Shown here: positions 27,096 through 34,829 of the stretch, piece after piece
Layout: each line of letters begins with the position of its first letter
How positions within the stretch are numbered: the first letter of the stretch is position 1
Assembly (NCBI GenBank): GCA_035642715.1
Contig: DASQRW010000063.1
Location: 1 to 41,583 of the forward strand
Length of the DNA: 41,583 bases
Direction: 5' to 3'
Source of the DNA: JAJNBK01 sp035642715
GTDB taxonomy: Archaea; Thermoproteota; Nitrososphaeria; Nitrososphaerales; Nitrososphaeraceae
Notes under the pieces: generated by a model
Seen by the model: the letters and a program-made list of their open reading frames with translations, nothing else
The model's database searches: none
What the model was told of the DNA's origin: nothing
Translations under genes and position numbers: made by a program

Positions 27096-27224
27096 ATGCT
27101 AACCGATCCTATGGTTATGAATTTTGCAGTTGAATACCTGCAAGCAAAAGACTATATTGTTAGTATTCATGATATTCATCATATTCCATTAGAAATAAGC
27201 CATTTGCTAAGAGAAATTGCTTGA
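27096..27224 (+). CDS. possible small protein, 42 aa
   Basis: An isolated ORF with acidic, amphipathic composition (MNFAVEYLQAKDYIVSIHDI then HHIPLEISHLLREIA) that looks more like protein than the Tyr/Ile-rich random frames around it. Three in-frame ATGs lie close together at its start. No family is recognised and no strong ribosome-binding site is seen; it may equally be a fragment. Confidence 0.3.
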   Translation: MLTDPMVMNFAVEYLQAKDYIVSIHDIHHIPLEISHLLREIA

Positions 27225-27657
27225 AGCATGGCTAAAAGATATGAGAAATAGCGCACAATATATCTACACATATACAACACACAACACACATAGATGTGAT
27301 AGCGTACATGCTGTGCATGTATGTATATATATATATATATATCGTAATTAATGAATATACAACGTCATTTACACTCATCATATATGAAAGAGAGAAAGAT
27401 AGATAAAGATGCATATTATTGAAAGAAGATCTATTCAATACATCAAAAGGATAGAACCTAAGTTTAGACATAGTATTATAATTATAGTTTATATACAAGA
27501 GAAAAAAGATGCAAACTAGTAGAGAGAGCACATATACACGCACAATAAATAAATGATACTATGGTAATACAGCTTATTGATTTTCAAAGAACATGGTGAA
27601 AAAGCTCATAAAAAAGCAAAGTTATAAAAATATCAAGTATTTAGTGTAGCATGATGA

Positions 27658-27694
27658 TGAACCAAGTTCATGAACCGTTCATGAACCAGTTCAC
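27658..27694. promoter_or_regulatory. tandem palindromes GTTCATGAAC with 11-bp period
   Basis: The 10-bp perfect palindrome GTTCATGAAC occurs at 27666-27675 and 27677-27686; further half-sites TGAACC (27658-27663) and GTTCAC (27689-27694) flank them. The 11-base period puts all sites near the same face of the helix, as for cooperative protein binding. T-runs follow (27697-27702), so a weak hairpin terminator is the alternative. No start codon of a large gene is near; MFS begins 1.2 kb downstream. Confidence 0.55.
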
Positions 27695-28346
27695 ACTTTT
27701 TTAACCACCCTTTTTTGACAAGCTAACTTATAATACACTGTAATATCTAGACTAACGAATGTCGGAAAACGTTACCAATTATTAGAAACAGCAATATATA
27801 AATTACTTAGATTCAAAGTTACATATCAAGAATGTACAATAATGCTTTAGAATTTTAAATAAGTGAATATTTTTATAATGGGATTATAGTAGTAATTGGA
27901 CCGAATATAAGACAACTAGGAAGAACGATGTGTGTATGTATGTTAGATATTCCCTGAATGAATTGAATTTAATATCCAAAATGTCATTCTTATTCTATCT
28001 AAAATAATATTTTTTAATAAAATTATTTATGTATCTATAATAAAAATAAAAACAATAACAACAATATGTGAAGATAAAGAGAGACACGCCTTCTTCTTCA
28101 TCATCAGCAATTCGATCCTTATAAAAAACCGATCATTTTACCAATAGTTATTTGATTAGAAAAATCAAAAATCTATTTTAAGGTTAATTAATTAATGAAG
28201 GGTTGTGCATAATCATAACTTCATCTTTTGCTATATCTGTTGATAGCTCTGGCTATGTTTTCCCATTCTTTTAGCCAATTTTCAAGAAGCTTCTCTGCTA
28301 CAATTTATGTTTCTTTCTACCGAAAGATTTCTCTTCTTTTACATAA
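27695..28346. other. gene-poor AT-rich spacer
   Basis: Contains no supported gene. A short minus-strand frame at 28221-28304 (AEKLLENWLKEWENIARAIN and on) is protein-like but only 28 codons, with no start codon. Upstream, 27321-27342 is a (TA)n tract. The long minus-strand frame at 27232-27543 lies over simple-sequence DNA and is regarded as spurious. Confidence 0.4.
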
Positions 28347-28538
28347 GAAATAAGATATCTGTTGCACTTATATCTATTCCCCAAGTTAATAGATCTAGGT
28401 AAAATAACCTACCTCAATGATGCTGGCCCTGAATTCAAATTAACAATAACGGGGTAAGTTGATACCTTGAAGGATCTCCTCGATCTGAATCAAATTATTG
28501 ATCAGTCATCATCCGTTAACTTAATTCTTAGTTATTAA
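28347..28538 (+). pseudogene. probable remnant of a winged-helix gene with in-frame stop
   Basis: After TAA 28344-28346 one frame reads EIRYLLHLYLFPKLIDLGKI, then TYLNDAGPEFKLTITG, meets TAA at 28455-28457, and continues in the same frame with VDTLKDLLDLNQIIDQSS to TAA at 28536-28538. The pattern L-x-D-L-G-K-I ... FKLTITG-x-x-x-L matches the recognition-helix/wing/next-helix region of archaeal SSO10a-type winged helices (L-x-x-x-G-L-I ... Y-x-L-T-x-K-G). The N-terminal half is missing. Identity is inference; chance openness is possible. Confidence 0.35.
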
Positions 28539-28869
28539 AATGAAAATTAAATTCTGTTGTGATATTTGTACTATTGAATGGACTAAAACGCTATGATGTA
28601 AGAGACTGTGTTCATTTGCATGTGCATACATAACTTTAGATATATAACACAACTATCCGGGCATCCATGTATTTTACGATTAGAAATACACAATAGTTTC
28701 CAGTTTTATGATTATTATAATTTAGTAGTAGCAGCAGTATTAATTGGATAAAAAACTCGCCTAGATAATTACCTTATATAGGCAGATATTTTATTATTGT
28801 AAACGAATAATACAATTAAGCGATCAAAATTAAGTACTAGTTCATTAGCTGTACTATAATTGGATCAGA

Positions 28870-30228
28870 ATGACGAATTTCAATAATGATGATACTCTGA
28901 TAGACGAATTGGGATCAAGAATAGATGCTTTACAAAAGATTCCACTTAAAACGAGCATAATAATTGCCGTAAGTCTAGCGAGTTTTTTCACATATTATGA
29001 TATAACAAACTATTCTTATATTTCACCTATTTTAAAAACAACTTGGAATATTGGAGATGCAGAAATAGCCTATGGTGCTTCAATGACTATATTTGGTTAC
29101 GTAATTGGAGCAATTTGCATTACTGTATTTGCGGATACACATGGAAGAAAGCCCGCATTTATACTCTCAATTCTGCTTTTAGGACTTGGCTCCATTTTAG
29201 CAGCATCATCTCAAGACATGACACAAATGGCACTATTCAGATTGCTAACGGGAACCGGAATTGGTGCTGAGATAGCTATTGTGTCCACATATATAGGAGA
29301 GATGTCGCCGAAATCAAAACGTGGCAAATACACCTCCATTATAATATTGATTGGTTGGGCAGGCCTGACATCTTCTGGGCCTATTTCCTTTCTATTAATT
29401 CAACAAGCTCAAGTCATTGGAATAGACAGCTGGCGGATAGTATTGGCTATAGCTGGTACTGTTGCGCTTATTTCATTACCCTTTAGAATTCAAATGCCAG
29501 AATCATTCCGCTGGCTTTTGGCAAAGGGAAAAACCCATCAGCTAAATCTTGTTCTAATGAATTTAAGCATCGCTCCGTTAGAAGCAAATAACAAAACTCT
29601 TTATTCATCGAGAAAGTTCAGTTTGAGAACCTTTAAGAATAAGCCAGTAATGTTAAGGGTCCTATTCTTTGTTGCTATATGGTTTCTTGTACTAATCCCC
29701 GTATATGCATCGTTGTTACTTGTCGTAGAGTACGTTAATCAGGGTTATTCATTGAATGAATCAATATCAATTAATACTTTGAGTAGTATTGGTTTTGTAG
29801 CAGGAGGTCTCCTATCGCTTCCACTGGCCGATAAAATGGAGAGAAAACATCAAATTGCAATAGCCAGTAGTATAATGAGCATTGCGTTTATTTTACGTGG
29901 ATTTTTAATCGATAATTATAATGGATTAGTTGTTGCTGGGTTCATAGCATTTGCATCGAATGCCTGGCTTATCTCGAGTTTGCTTGCTTACACTTCTGAG
30001 AGTTTTCCTACTAAAGTACGTTCGTTTAGTTCTGGAATAGTTGAAGGAATTAGTCGCGGCCTTGCCGCACTAGGACCTATTTTATTTGTTTTGTTCCAAC
30101 CATCAGGATTCCTAAATTTAATGATAGTAATAGCATCATTTTCTATGATCGCAACTGTAATCATAACAATATACGGATCCAAGACTAGAGGAAAATCATT
30201 AGAAGAAATAAGCAGAGAAGAGTCATAG
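28870..30228 (+). CDS. major facilitator superfamily transporter (metabolite:H+ symporter-like)
   Basis: A 452-residue, twelve-helix MFS permease. Loop 2-3 carries motif A as ADTHGRKP (Asp89-Lys94); helix 4 has RLLTGTGIGAEIA, then STYIGEMSPKSKRGKY; PESFRWLLAKGK after helix 6 is the sugar-porter/MHS-type signature; DKMERKHQIA is the second copy of motif A in the C-terminal half. Asp44 in the first helix (YYDITNYSY) resembles the helix-1 acidic residue of proton-coupled organic-acid symporters. Substrate unknown; an aromatic or organic acid is possible. ATG 28870 starts 27 residues before helix 1. Single gene with long spacers on both sides. Confidence 0.88.
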   Translation: MTNFNNDDTLIDELGSRIDALQKIPLKTSIIIAVSLASFFTYYDITNYSYISPILKTTWNIGDAEIAYGASMTIFGYVIGAICITVFADTHGRKPAFILSILLLGLGSILAASSQDMTQMALFRLLTGTGIGAEIAIVSTYIGEMSPKSKRGKYTSIIILIGWAGLTSSGPISFLLIQQAQVIGIDSWRIVLAIAGTVALISLPFRIQMPESFRWLLAKGKTHQLNLVLMNLSIAPLEANNKTLYSSRKFSLRTFKNKPVMLRVLFFVAIWFLVLIPVYASLLLVVEYVNQGYSLNESISINTLSSIGFVAGGLLSLPLADKMERKHQIAIASSIMSIAFILRGFLIDNYNGLVVAGFIAFASNAWLISSLLAYTSESFPTKVRSFSSGIVEGISRGLAALGPILFVLFQPSGFLNLMIVIASFSMIATVIITIYGSKTRGKSLEEISREES

Positions 30229-30561
30229 ATTGAAACCAATTATAAGATTAGAAGGGGTTATGACTTTTACTTTCAAAGCACTTTCCCTTAAACATATTCT
30301 GCATGAAGATATCTTTTAGTTCACCTATTAGTTTATGATATTTTTAGATTCATTCTCGTAGAAAGGATAATTGATACAACCACTATTTGTTTGTGCAGAT
30401 GACAATCAAAAAAGACATGATGACTTACGGCATATACATGATATCGGAATAACTAACAATCTGGTTATTACGTCATGGTTGTTTTTGTAAAGGAATATCA
30501 ATATGCAATGAACATAAAATTGCGGTGAATCTAAATAAGATCAACTAGATAAGAAAGATAT
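30229..30561. other. intergenic region, nothing recognised
   Basis: About 330 bases between the MFS gene and the next small gene. No open frame with protein character, RNA fold or repeat was noted. Confidence 0.4.
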
Positions 30562-30945
30562 ATGAAGGCTGAAGAAGATTTACGTCGACTTTGCAATCAA
30601 ATACTACGATCCGATAGCTCTGTAAGATATGTTATTATTCCCAATAAGATGGGTAGACAGATTGTATCAAGTTATAGAAACGGCCTAACACCATTACTTA
30701 CACCACAGGAGATAGAAATGTTTGCTATAGAATCAGTTTTGAGAATGAACACGAGAAAAGATTTTGAATCAAAACTTGGTAAACCTATATACTCATTTAC
30801 ATTGTATGAGAAAGTAAAAAGGGCGACAATAACTTTAGAGACCGAAGAATACCCTATTCTTATGGTATCTTTTGACATACAAGCAGATCATGACCATATC
30901 ATTATAGACAAAATGCTACCAATTATCAGAAAAGAAGGACTGTAA
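30562..30945 (+). CDS. conserved thaumarchaeal small protein (DUF6659-like)
   Basis: A 127-residue soluble alpha/beta protein: helix (AEEDLRRLCNQILRSDSSVR), strand YVIIPNKMGRQIVSSYRNGL, helices PQEIEMFAIESVLRMNTRKD, strands KPIYSFTLYEKVKRATITLE and YPILMVSFDIQ. This order, with an N-K-x-G-R turn, resembles the Roadblock/profilin-like folds and, from memory, the DUF6659 proteins widespread in Nitrososphaerota. No catalytic residues are obvious. Function unknown; it is not in an operon with the MFS gene. Confidence 0.68.
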   Translation: MKAEEDLRRLCNQILRSDSSVRYVIIPNKMGRQIVSSYRNGLTPLLTPQEIEMFAIESVLRMNTRKDFESKLGKPIYSFTLYEKVKRATITLETEEYPILMVSFDIQADHDHIIIDKMLPIIRKEGL

Positions 30946-30981
30946 AGCTGTCCTTCAAGGGAACAAACTAGCTATGTTATT

Positions 30982-31083
30982 ATGTATTTATCAGAAATTG
31001 ATATACCAAAAGAAGCAGGAGTGACAGAAGTAACGATTGGAAGCACATTAAAGGATCTAATGAATCATCTTGACTTCAATTAG
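30982..31083 (+). CDS. possible small protein, 33 aa
   Basis: Opens at ATG 30982 as MYLSEIDIPKEAG, then TEVTIGSTLKDLMNHLDFN, 36 bases after the preceding gene on the same strand. The composition is that of a soluble protein and unlike random AT-rich frames. It could be a microprotein or the 5' remnant of a longer gene. No family assigned. Confidence 0.3.
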   Translation: MYLSEIDIPKEAGVTEVTIGSTLKDLMNHLDFN

Positions 31084-31195
31084 ATTAGGAATAAATTTTA
31101 TGAAAACGAAATAATGACAATCATATCTTGCTTTTACGATTATTTTTATTTTAGTATTATTCTTAGTTCTTAGATAATCTATTAGTTCATTTTTA

Positions 31196-31549
31196 TTAGT
31201 TCTGGATTACACTACCAAGTCCCAGATCGGAAATTCTCTCTTTTAGGTTAATTCTAGGATCAATATTGTCATCATGAATAATAACATCATATACTGTTTC
31301 TCTAAATACAGTCTTAGTCAATTTAGGCTGACTACGTTCTCATGACTGTTTTGCGTATGTCTCTTCTTTGATGGTCTTTAATTTCTTTGATATGCACTTT
31401 CTTTTGGCTGCTACCTATCAGGTATTCATTACAATCTTACAATCTTTTATAATGTATTTGTTTATGTCCCTTTCAAGAGTATCTTTGCAACATTCACAAG
31501 TTGCTATATCAATAAAATATTGTAAAGACGATAGGACAGAACTTAAGTA
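31196..31549 (-). pseudogene. decayed gene broken by an 8-bp tandem duplication and a 1-base shift
   Basis: Three successive minus-strand frames read as one protein. Frame one (31549 down) gives ATCECCKDTLERDINKYIIK then DC and stops at TGA 31418-31420. Frame two gives DCNEYLIGSSQKKVHIKEIK then DHQRRDIRKTVMRT to TAG 31332-31334. Frame three gives LTKTVFRETVYDVIIHDDNI then DPRINLKERISDLGLGSVIQ to TAA 31196-31198. TTACAATC occurs twice in a row (31429-31436, 31437-31444); removing one copy joins frames one and two exactly at KDC-NEYL. A single-base change within about 31334-31340 joins frames two and three. The restored product (about 115 residues, Cys-rich start, charged) matches no family I know. 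Confidence 0.45.
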
Positions 31550-31829
31550 TCAGAATCCGTCTAATCAATGACCAAGTGGATTTGAACATTGAGGATAAGG
31601 AATTATAGGAAATGATCATTGACAATTTAAGAATTCTTAAACTAGACCATACAATTGTCTTGCTGCCATACTTTGTCTAAACTCAATACTACAGCTGATC
31701 ACTTATGCATTATGTTAGAGTTAGCGATACCTATTTCGAATATTCTATTTTCTTTTAGTAGATACAGGATGTATATATGTATGTCTATATATATGCAAAA
31801 GAAATCATATAAGCTAATTATTATTATTA

Positions 31830-34028
31830 TTATCCATAAAATGCTTTGTCTATTGGTCTTGGCATCGCATAAGTTACACTCTTTTTCATCGTTTCATACC
31901 ATTCCTCTATGTCCTTAGTTATTGAGGGCTTTACTAGATGTAATGCCTTGGCAAAGTCAGTATTGTTAACAATATTTGATTTGGTTCTCATTGCATTAAC
32001 AGCAGCTTCCCTGCATAAAGCAACTAGGTCTGCGCCACTAAATCCTTTTGTGGATTTAGAAATATCTTCTAAATTTACATCATTTGCTAAGGGCATAGAC
32101 GAAGTAAGTATTTTTATAATTTCATACCGTGCCCTATCATCTGGTGACCCAATATATATAATCAGATCCAGTCTTCCTGGACGAAGTAAAGACGTGTCAA
32201 TCAGATCCGGTCTATTTGTAATACCAATTACAATAACTCCTGCAGTTCCAGAATCATCCATCTCTGTCAAAATCTGCGAAAGAACTCGTTCATTGCCAGC
32301 TACGTCTTCTGCTCCACCTCTTGGTCTAGCAAGAGAATCTAACTCATCAAATACTACAACGCATGGAGAAGAAGCCTTCGCTTTCCTAAATATTTCTCGT
32401 ATTGCTTTTTCTGACTCACCTACCCACTTTGATAAAACCTCAGGTCCACGTACGACAATTATATTAGCACTGCTCTCTGTAGCAAGGGATTTTGCGATCA
32501 AAGTCTTGCCACAGCCAGGAGGGCCAAATAACAAAGCTCCTCTCGGTGGCCTTATACCCATTTTATAAAAGCCATCAGGATCTTTAATTGCGATAATAAG
32601 ATTATCATATAGCGTTCGTTTTGCTTCATATAAACCTCCTACGTCACTCCACTTAACACGTGCGACTTCTACATAAAATTCCCTCATTGCAGTTGGAATG
32701 ATTTCCCTCATGCCTTCTTTGAAATCCTTATTCCTAATTTCCATCATCTCAAGTGTGTCTGATGAAACTCTATCACCCTCAAGATCAATTTCTGGAATAT
32801 AACGTCGCAGAGCTTTCATAGCAGCTTCTCTGCATAGTGCTTTGATATCAGCGCCAGTATATCCATAAAGTTCAGATGCTAATTGTCGCATGTCGATATC
32901 TGCAGCAAGAGGCATTCCCCTTGTATGAATTTGAAGAATTTCTATTCTTCCTTCTGCATTCGGAACACCAATTTCTATTTCCCTATCAAACCTTCCCGGA
33001 CGCCTCAAAGCAGGATCTATGCTTTCAGGTCTATTTGTTGCACCAAGTACAATTACATTTCCTCTCTCTGACATACCATCCATCAAAGCAAGCAACTGTG
33101 CCACAACCCTTTTCTCCACGTCTCCAAACGTTTCCTCCCTTTTTGGAGCTATGGCATCAATTTCATCGATAAATATAATACTAGGGGATGTGTCTTTTGC
33201 TTCCTTGAAAATGTCTCTCAATCTTGCCTCTGTTTCTCCATAATACTTGTTAACAATTTCTGGACCATTTATAATATAGAAATTTGCTTCTGATTCTGAT
33301 GCAAGAGCCTTAGCAATTAGTGTTTTACCGCAGCCAGGAGAACCATACATGAGTATGCCGTTATGGGGCTCGATACCAAGTCGCACAAATACCTCTGGAT
33401 GGCGCAAAGGCAATTCTACAATCTCTCGAAGTCGTTTAATCTGCTCTTTCAAGCCACCGATTTCCTCATAAGTTACTCGTGGTTTCTGTTCAACCGCTAT
33501 CTCTGCCATTATAGTAAGCTTGGTTGATCGTTCAATTCTTGCTATGGTGTGCGGTGTCACTCGTTTAATCTGAAAATCCATAGGATTGCCCAATATCACT
33601 ACAGATATATCATCACCTTCGTTTACTGGAAAACCCCTTAATCTGTTTTTCACAAATTCACAAAATTCTTTATCAACTACAATATTGCTATTACCTAATG
33701 GCATCAAGACTATACTTCTTGCTGATTTTGAATCAATCTTCTTTACTGTCAGTAAATCATTCAATCCTACACCGGCGTTCTTTCTAGTCTGACCATCAAT
33801 TCTAATAACATCGTTCTCCCTTTCCTCTTCATCGGCTGGCCAAGCAGTCGCCGCGGTATTACGTTTGCCAATTATTTCAATCACTTCTCCCGGTTCAATT
33901 CCAAGATCATGCATAGAATCAGAATCGATCCGTGCGCGACGCTTTCCTACATCTCGATGTTTTGCCTCAGCAACTCTTAAACGGATTGGTGGTGAGGATT
34001 CACCAATGCTCTCACGAGATTTTTTCAA
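31830..34028 (-). CDS. Cdc48/VAT-type AAA+ ATPase (p97 family)
   Basis: Hexameric unfoldase feeding the archaeal proteasome and remodelling complexes. Residues 15-170 are the Cdc48 N-domain (double-psi barrel plus beta-clam; RLRVAEAKHRDVGKRRARID). D1 has Walker A GSPGCGKT (229-236) and Walker B IIFIDEID (284-291); D2 has GPPGCGKT (502-509) and VVVFDELD (557-564). Both domains carry the arginine-rich DPALRRPGRFDRE-type or DTSLLRPGRLD second region. Walker A has Cys where Thr is usual, in both domains. The C-terminus ends KAFYG, reminiscent of the HbYX-type tail used for proteasome docking but not exact. The start is TTG 34028; no ATG is in frame upstream before a stop. Last gene of the zinc-ribbon/aEF-1beta operon. 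Confidence 0.94.
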   Translation of the reverse strand: MKKSRESIGESSPPIRLRVAEAKHRDVGKRRARIDSDSMHDLGIEPGEVIEIIGKRNTAATAWPADEEERENDVIRIDGQTRKNAGVGLNDLLTVKKIDSKSARSIVLMPLGNSNIVVDKEFCEFVKNRLRGFPVNEGDDISVVILGNPMDFQIKRVTPHTIARIERSTKLTIMAEIAVEQKPRVTYEEIGGLKEQIKRLREIVELPLRHPEVFVRLGIEPHNGILMYGSPGCGKTLIAKALASESEANFYIINGPEIVNKYYGETEARLRDIFKEAKDTSPSIIFIDEIDAIAPKREETFGDVEKRVVAQLLALMDGMSERGNVIVLGATNRPESIDPALRRPGRFDREIEIGVPNAEGRIEILQIHTRGMPLAADIDMRQLASELYGYTGADIKALCREAAMKALRRYIPEIDLEGDRVSSDTLEMMEIRNKDFKEGMREIIPTAMREFYVEVARVKWSDVGGLYEAKRTLYDNLIIAIKDPDGFYKMGIRPPRGALLFGPPGCGKTLIAKSLATESSANIIVVRGPEVLSKWVGESEKAIREIFRKAKASSPCVVVFDELDSLARPRGGAEDVAGNERVLSQILTEMDDSGTAGVIVIGITNRPDLIDTSLLRPGRLDLIIYIGSPDDRARYEIIKILTSSMPLANDVNLEDISKSTKGFSGADLVALCREAAVNAMRTKSNIVNNTDFAKALHLVKPSITKDIEEWYETMKKSVTYAMPRPIDKAFYG

Positions 34029-34070
34029 AGGCTTGCGGTTACAACCCCCGCCATTGATAATATTTCCTTA

Positions 34071-34352
34071 TCACTTTATTTTTACCGAGTGTCTGCTTAC
34101 GTTAATTACTTCGATTTCGCCTACGCCTTCAGTGTTTTTAACAGCGTCCTCTAGTCGAGTCATCTGGCCTTCCGCGTCTTCTAGGAGAAAATCTCCAATA
34201 ATAGCATTCAGGCCAAAGGCGATTGGTTCTTTTATGTGAGACTTTAACTCCATATCCTTAGGAACCTTGTTCTTTAGTGTCTGGATCACCATGTCCAAAT
34301 TTGATTCGGCGTCCGCAGGAAGAATTCTAATTCTTGCAAGTAGACGAGTCAT
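34071..34352 (-). CDS. translation elongation factor aEF-1beta
   Basis: Guanine-nucleotide exchange factor for aEF-1alpha. A 93-residue alpha/beta domain with the family pattern ARIRILPADAESNLDMVIQT, IKEPIAFGLNAI and VGEIEVINVSRHSVKIK, of normal archaeal length. ATG 34352 lies two bases after the stop of the zinc-ribbon gene, and Cdc48 starts 42 bases downstream, so all three are one transcription unit. Confidence 0.94.
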   Translation of the reverse strand: MTRLLARIRILPADAESNLDMVIQTLKNKVPKDMELKSHIKEPIAFGLNAIIGDFLLEDAEGQMTRLEDAVKNTEGVGEIEVINVSRHSVKIK

Positions 34353-34354
34353 TT

Positions 34355-34534
34355 CTAAGGTCCCTCAAACCCACAGCCTACACATTTGTAAACTCTAGCA
34401 AATTCCCGACAGCTCTCACATCTCCAAATGAGAACATAGCCACAGCTAGGACAATAATATTTTACACATTCGTCATTTGGCATGATAGGTCTATTACAAG
34501 AGGTACATACTGGTAATTGCAATGGTTTTGACAT
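34355..34534 (-). CDS. small zinc-ribbon protein (DUF1610/HVO_2753-like)
   Basis: A 59-residue protein made of two zinc ribbons: CTSC and CPSCGY, then CESCREFARVYKC and CGFEGP at the end. The eight cysteines in four C-x2-C pairs and the final CGF-x-GP match the archaeal zinc-finger family that includes Haloferax HVO_2753, annotated as an RNA-binding protein linked to translation. It is the first gene of the operon with aEF-1beta and Cdc48, consistent with a translation-associated role. ATG 34534 lies near a TATA-like box. Confidence 0.9.
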   Translation of the reverse strand: MSKPLQLPVCTSCNRPIMPNDECVKYYCPSCGYVLIWRCESCREFARVYKCVGCGFEGP

Positions 34535-34560
34535 ATACAGCTACTTGAAGATTAATATCC

Positions 34561-34570
34561 GAATTTAAAG
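34561..34570 (-). promoter_or_regulatory. TATA-like box of the zinc-ribbon/aEF-1beta/cdc48 operon
   Basis: Minus-strand CTTTAAATTC, centred about 31 bases ahead of ATG 34534. This fits an archaeal TATA box and a very short 5' leader. Inferred from position. Confidence 0.4.
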
Positions 34571-34700
34571 TTTATTTTTGAGGCTTTGGAAGCTTTAAAT
34601 TTACGTCTATTAAACTTTATTATGTCTGTAAGCGTTCGTTATCTCCATAACAATAGTTCATTTTTAACATAATTTCATTTATGTAGGATAACGAAATTTA

Positions 34701-34829
34701 ATGGCTTCTTACATAATATCATCAGTTGCATTATTGTTTTCTTCTTTACTTATTTTGCTCATCTTGCTTTTCCTTGCATTTAAGAAGCCATCTCCAACGT
34801 GTCCAATATATGATTATTGTTGTTATTGA
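34701..34829 (+). CDS. possible single-span membrane microprotein, 42 aa
   Basis: ATG 34701 opens MASYIISSVALLFSSLLILL, then ILLFLAFKKPS and a short tail with three cysteines (TCPIYDYCCY). A roughly 22-residue helix followed by two lysines is a clean membrane-anchor pattern with a positive-inside flank. It is divergent from the zinc-ribbon operon. Hydrophobic frames arise easily in T-rich DNA, so this is tentative. Confidence 0.4.
   Translation: MASYIISSVALLFSSLLILLILLFLAFKKPSPTCPIYDYCCY

Noticed and set aside
27232..27543. 103-codon minus-strand frame
   Set aside because: Lies over (TA)n and (CA)n-like simple-sequence DNA; translation is Tyr/Ile/Cys/Ser-rich low complexity with no family pattern.
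27658..27694. CRISPR-like reading of the GTTCATGAAC repeats
   Set aside because: Repeats are 10 bp and spaced by one base; there are no spacers and no cas genes.
28221..28304. 28-codon minus-strand frame reading AEKLLENWLKEWENIARAIN
   Set aside because: Protein-like but has no start codon and is too short to distinguish from chance.
31368..31571. 67-codon plus-strand frame
   Set aside because: Hydrophobic antisense shadow of the minus-strand remnant at 31196-31549.
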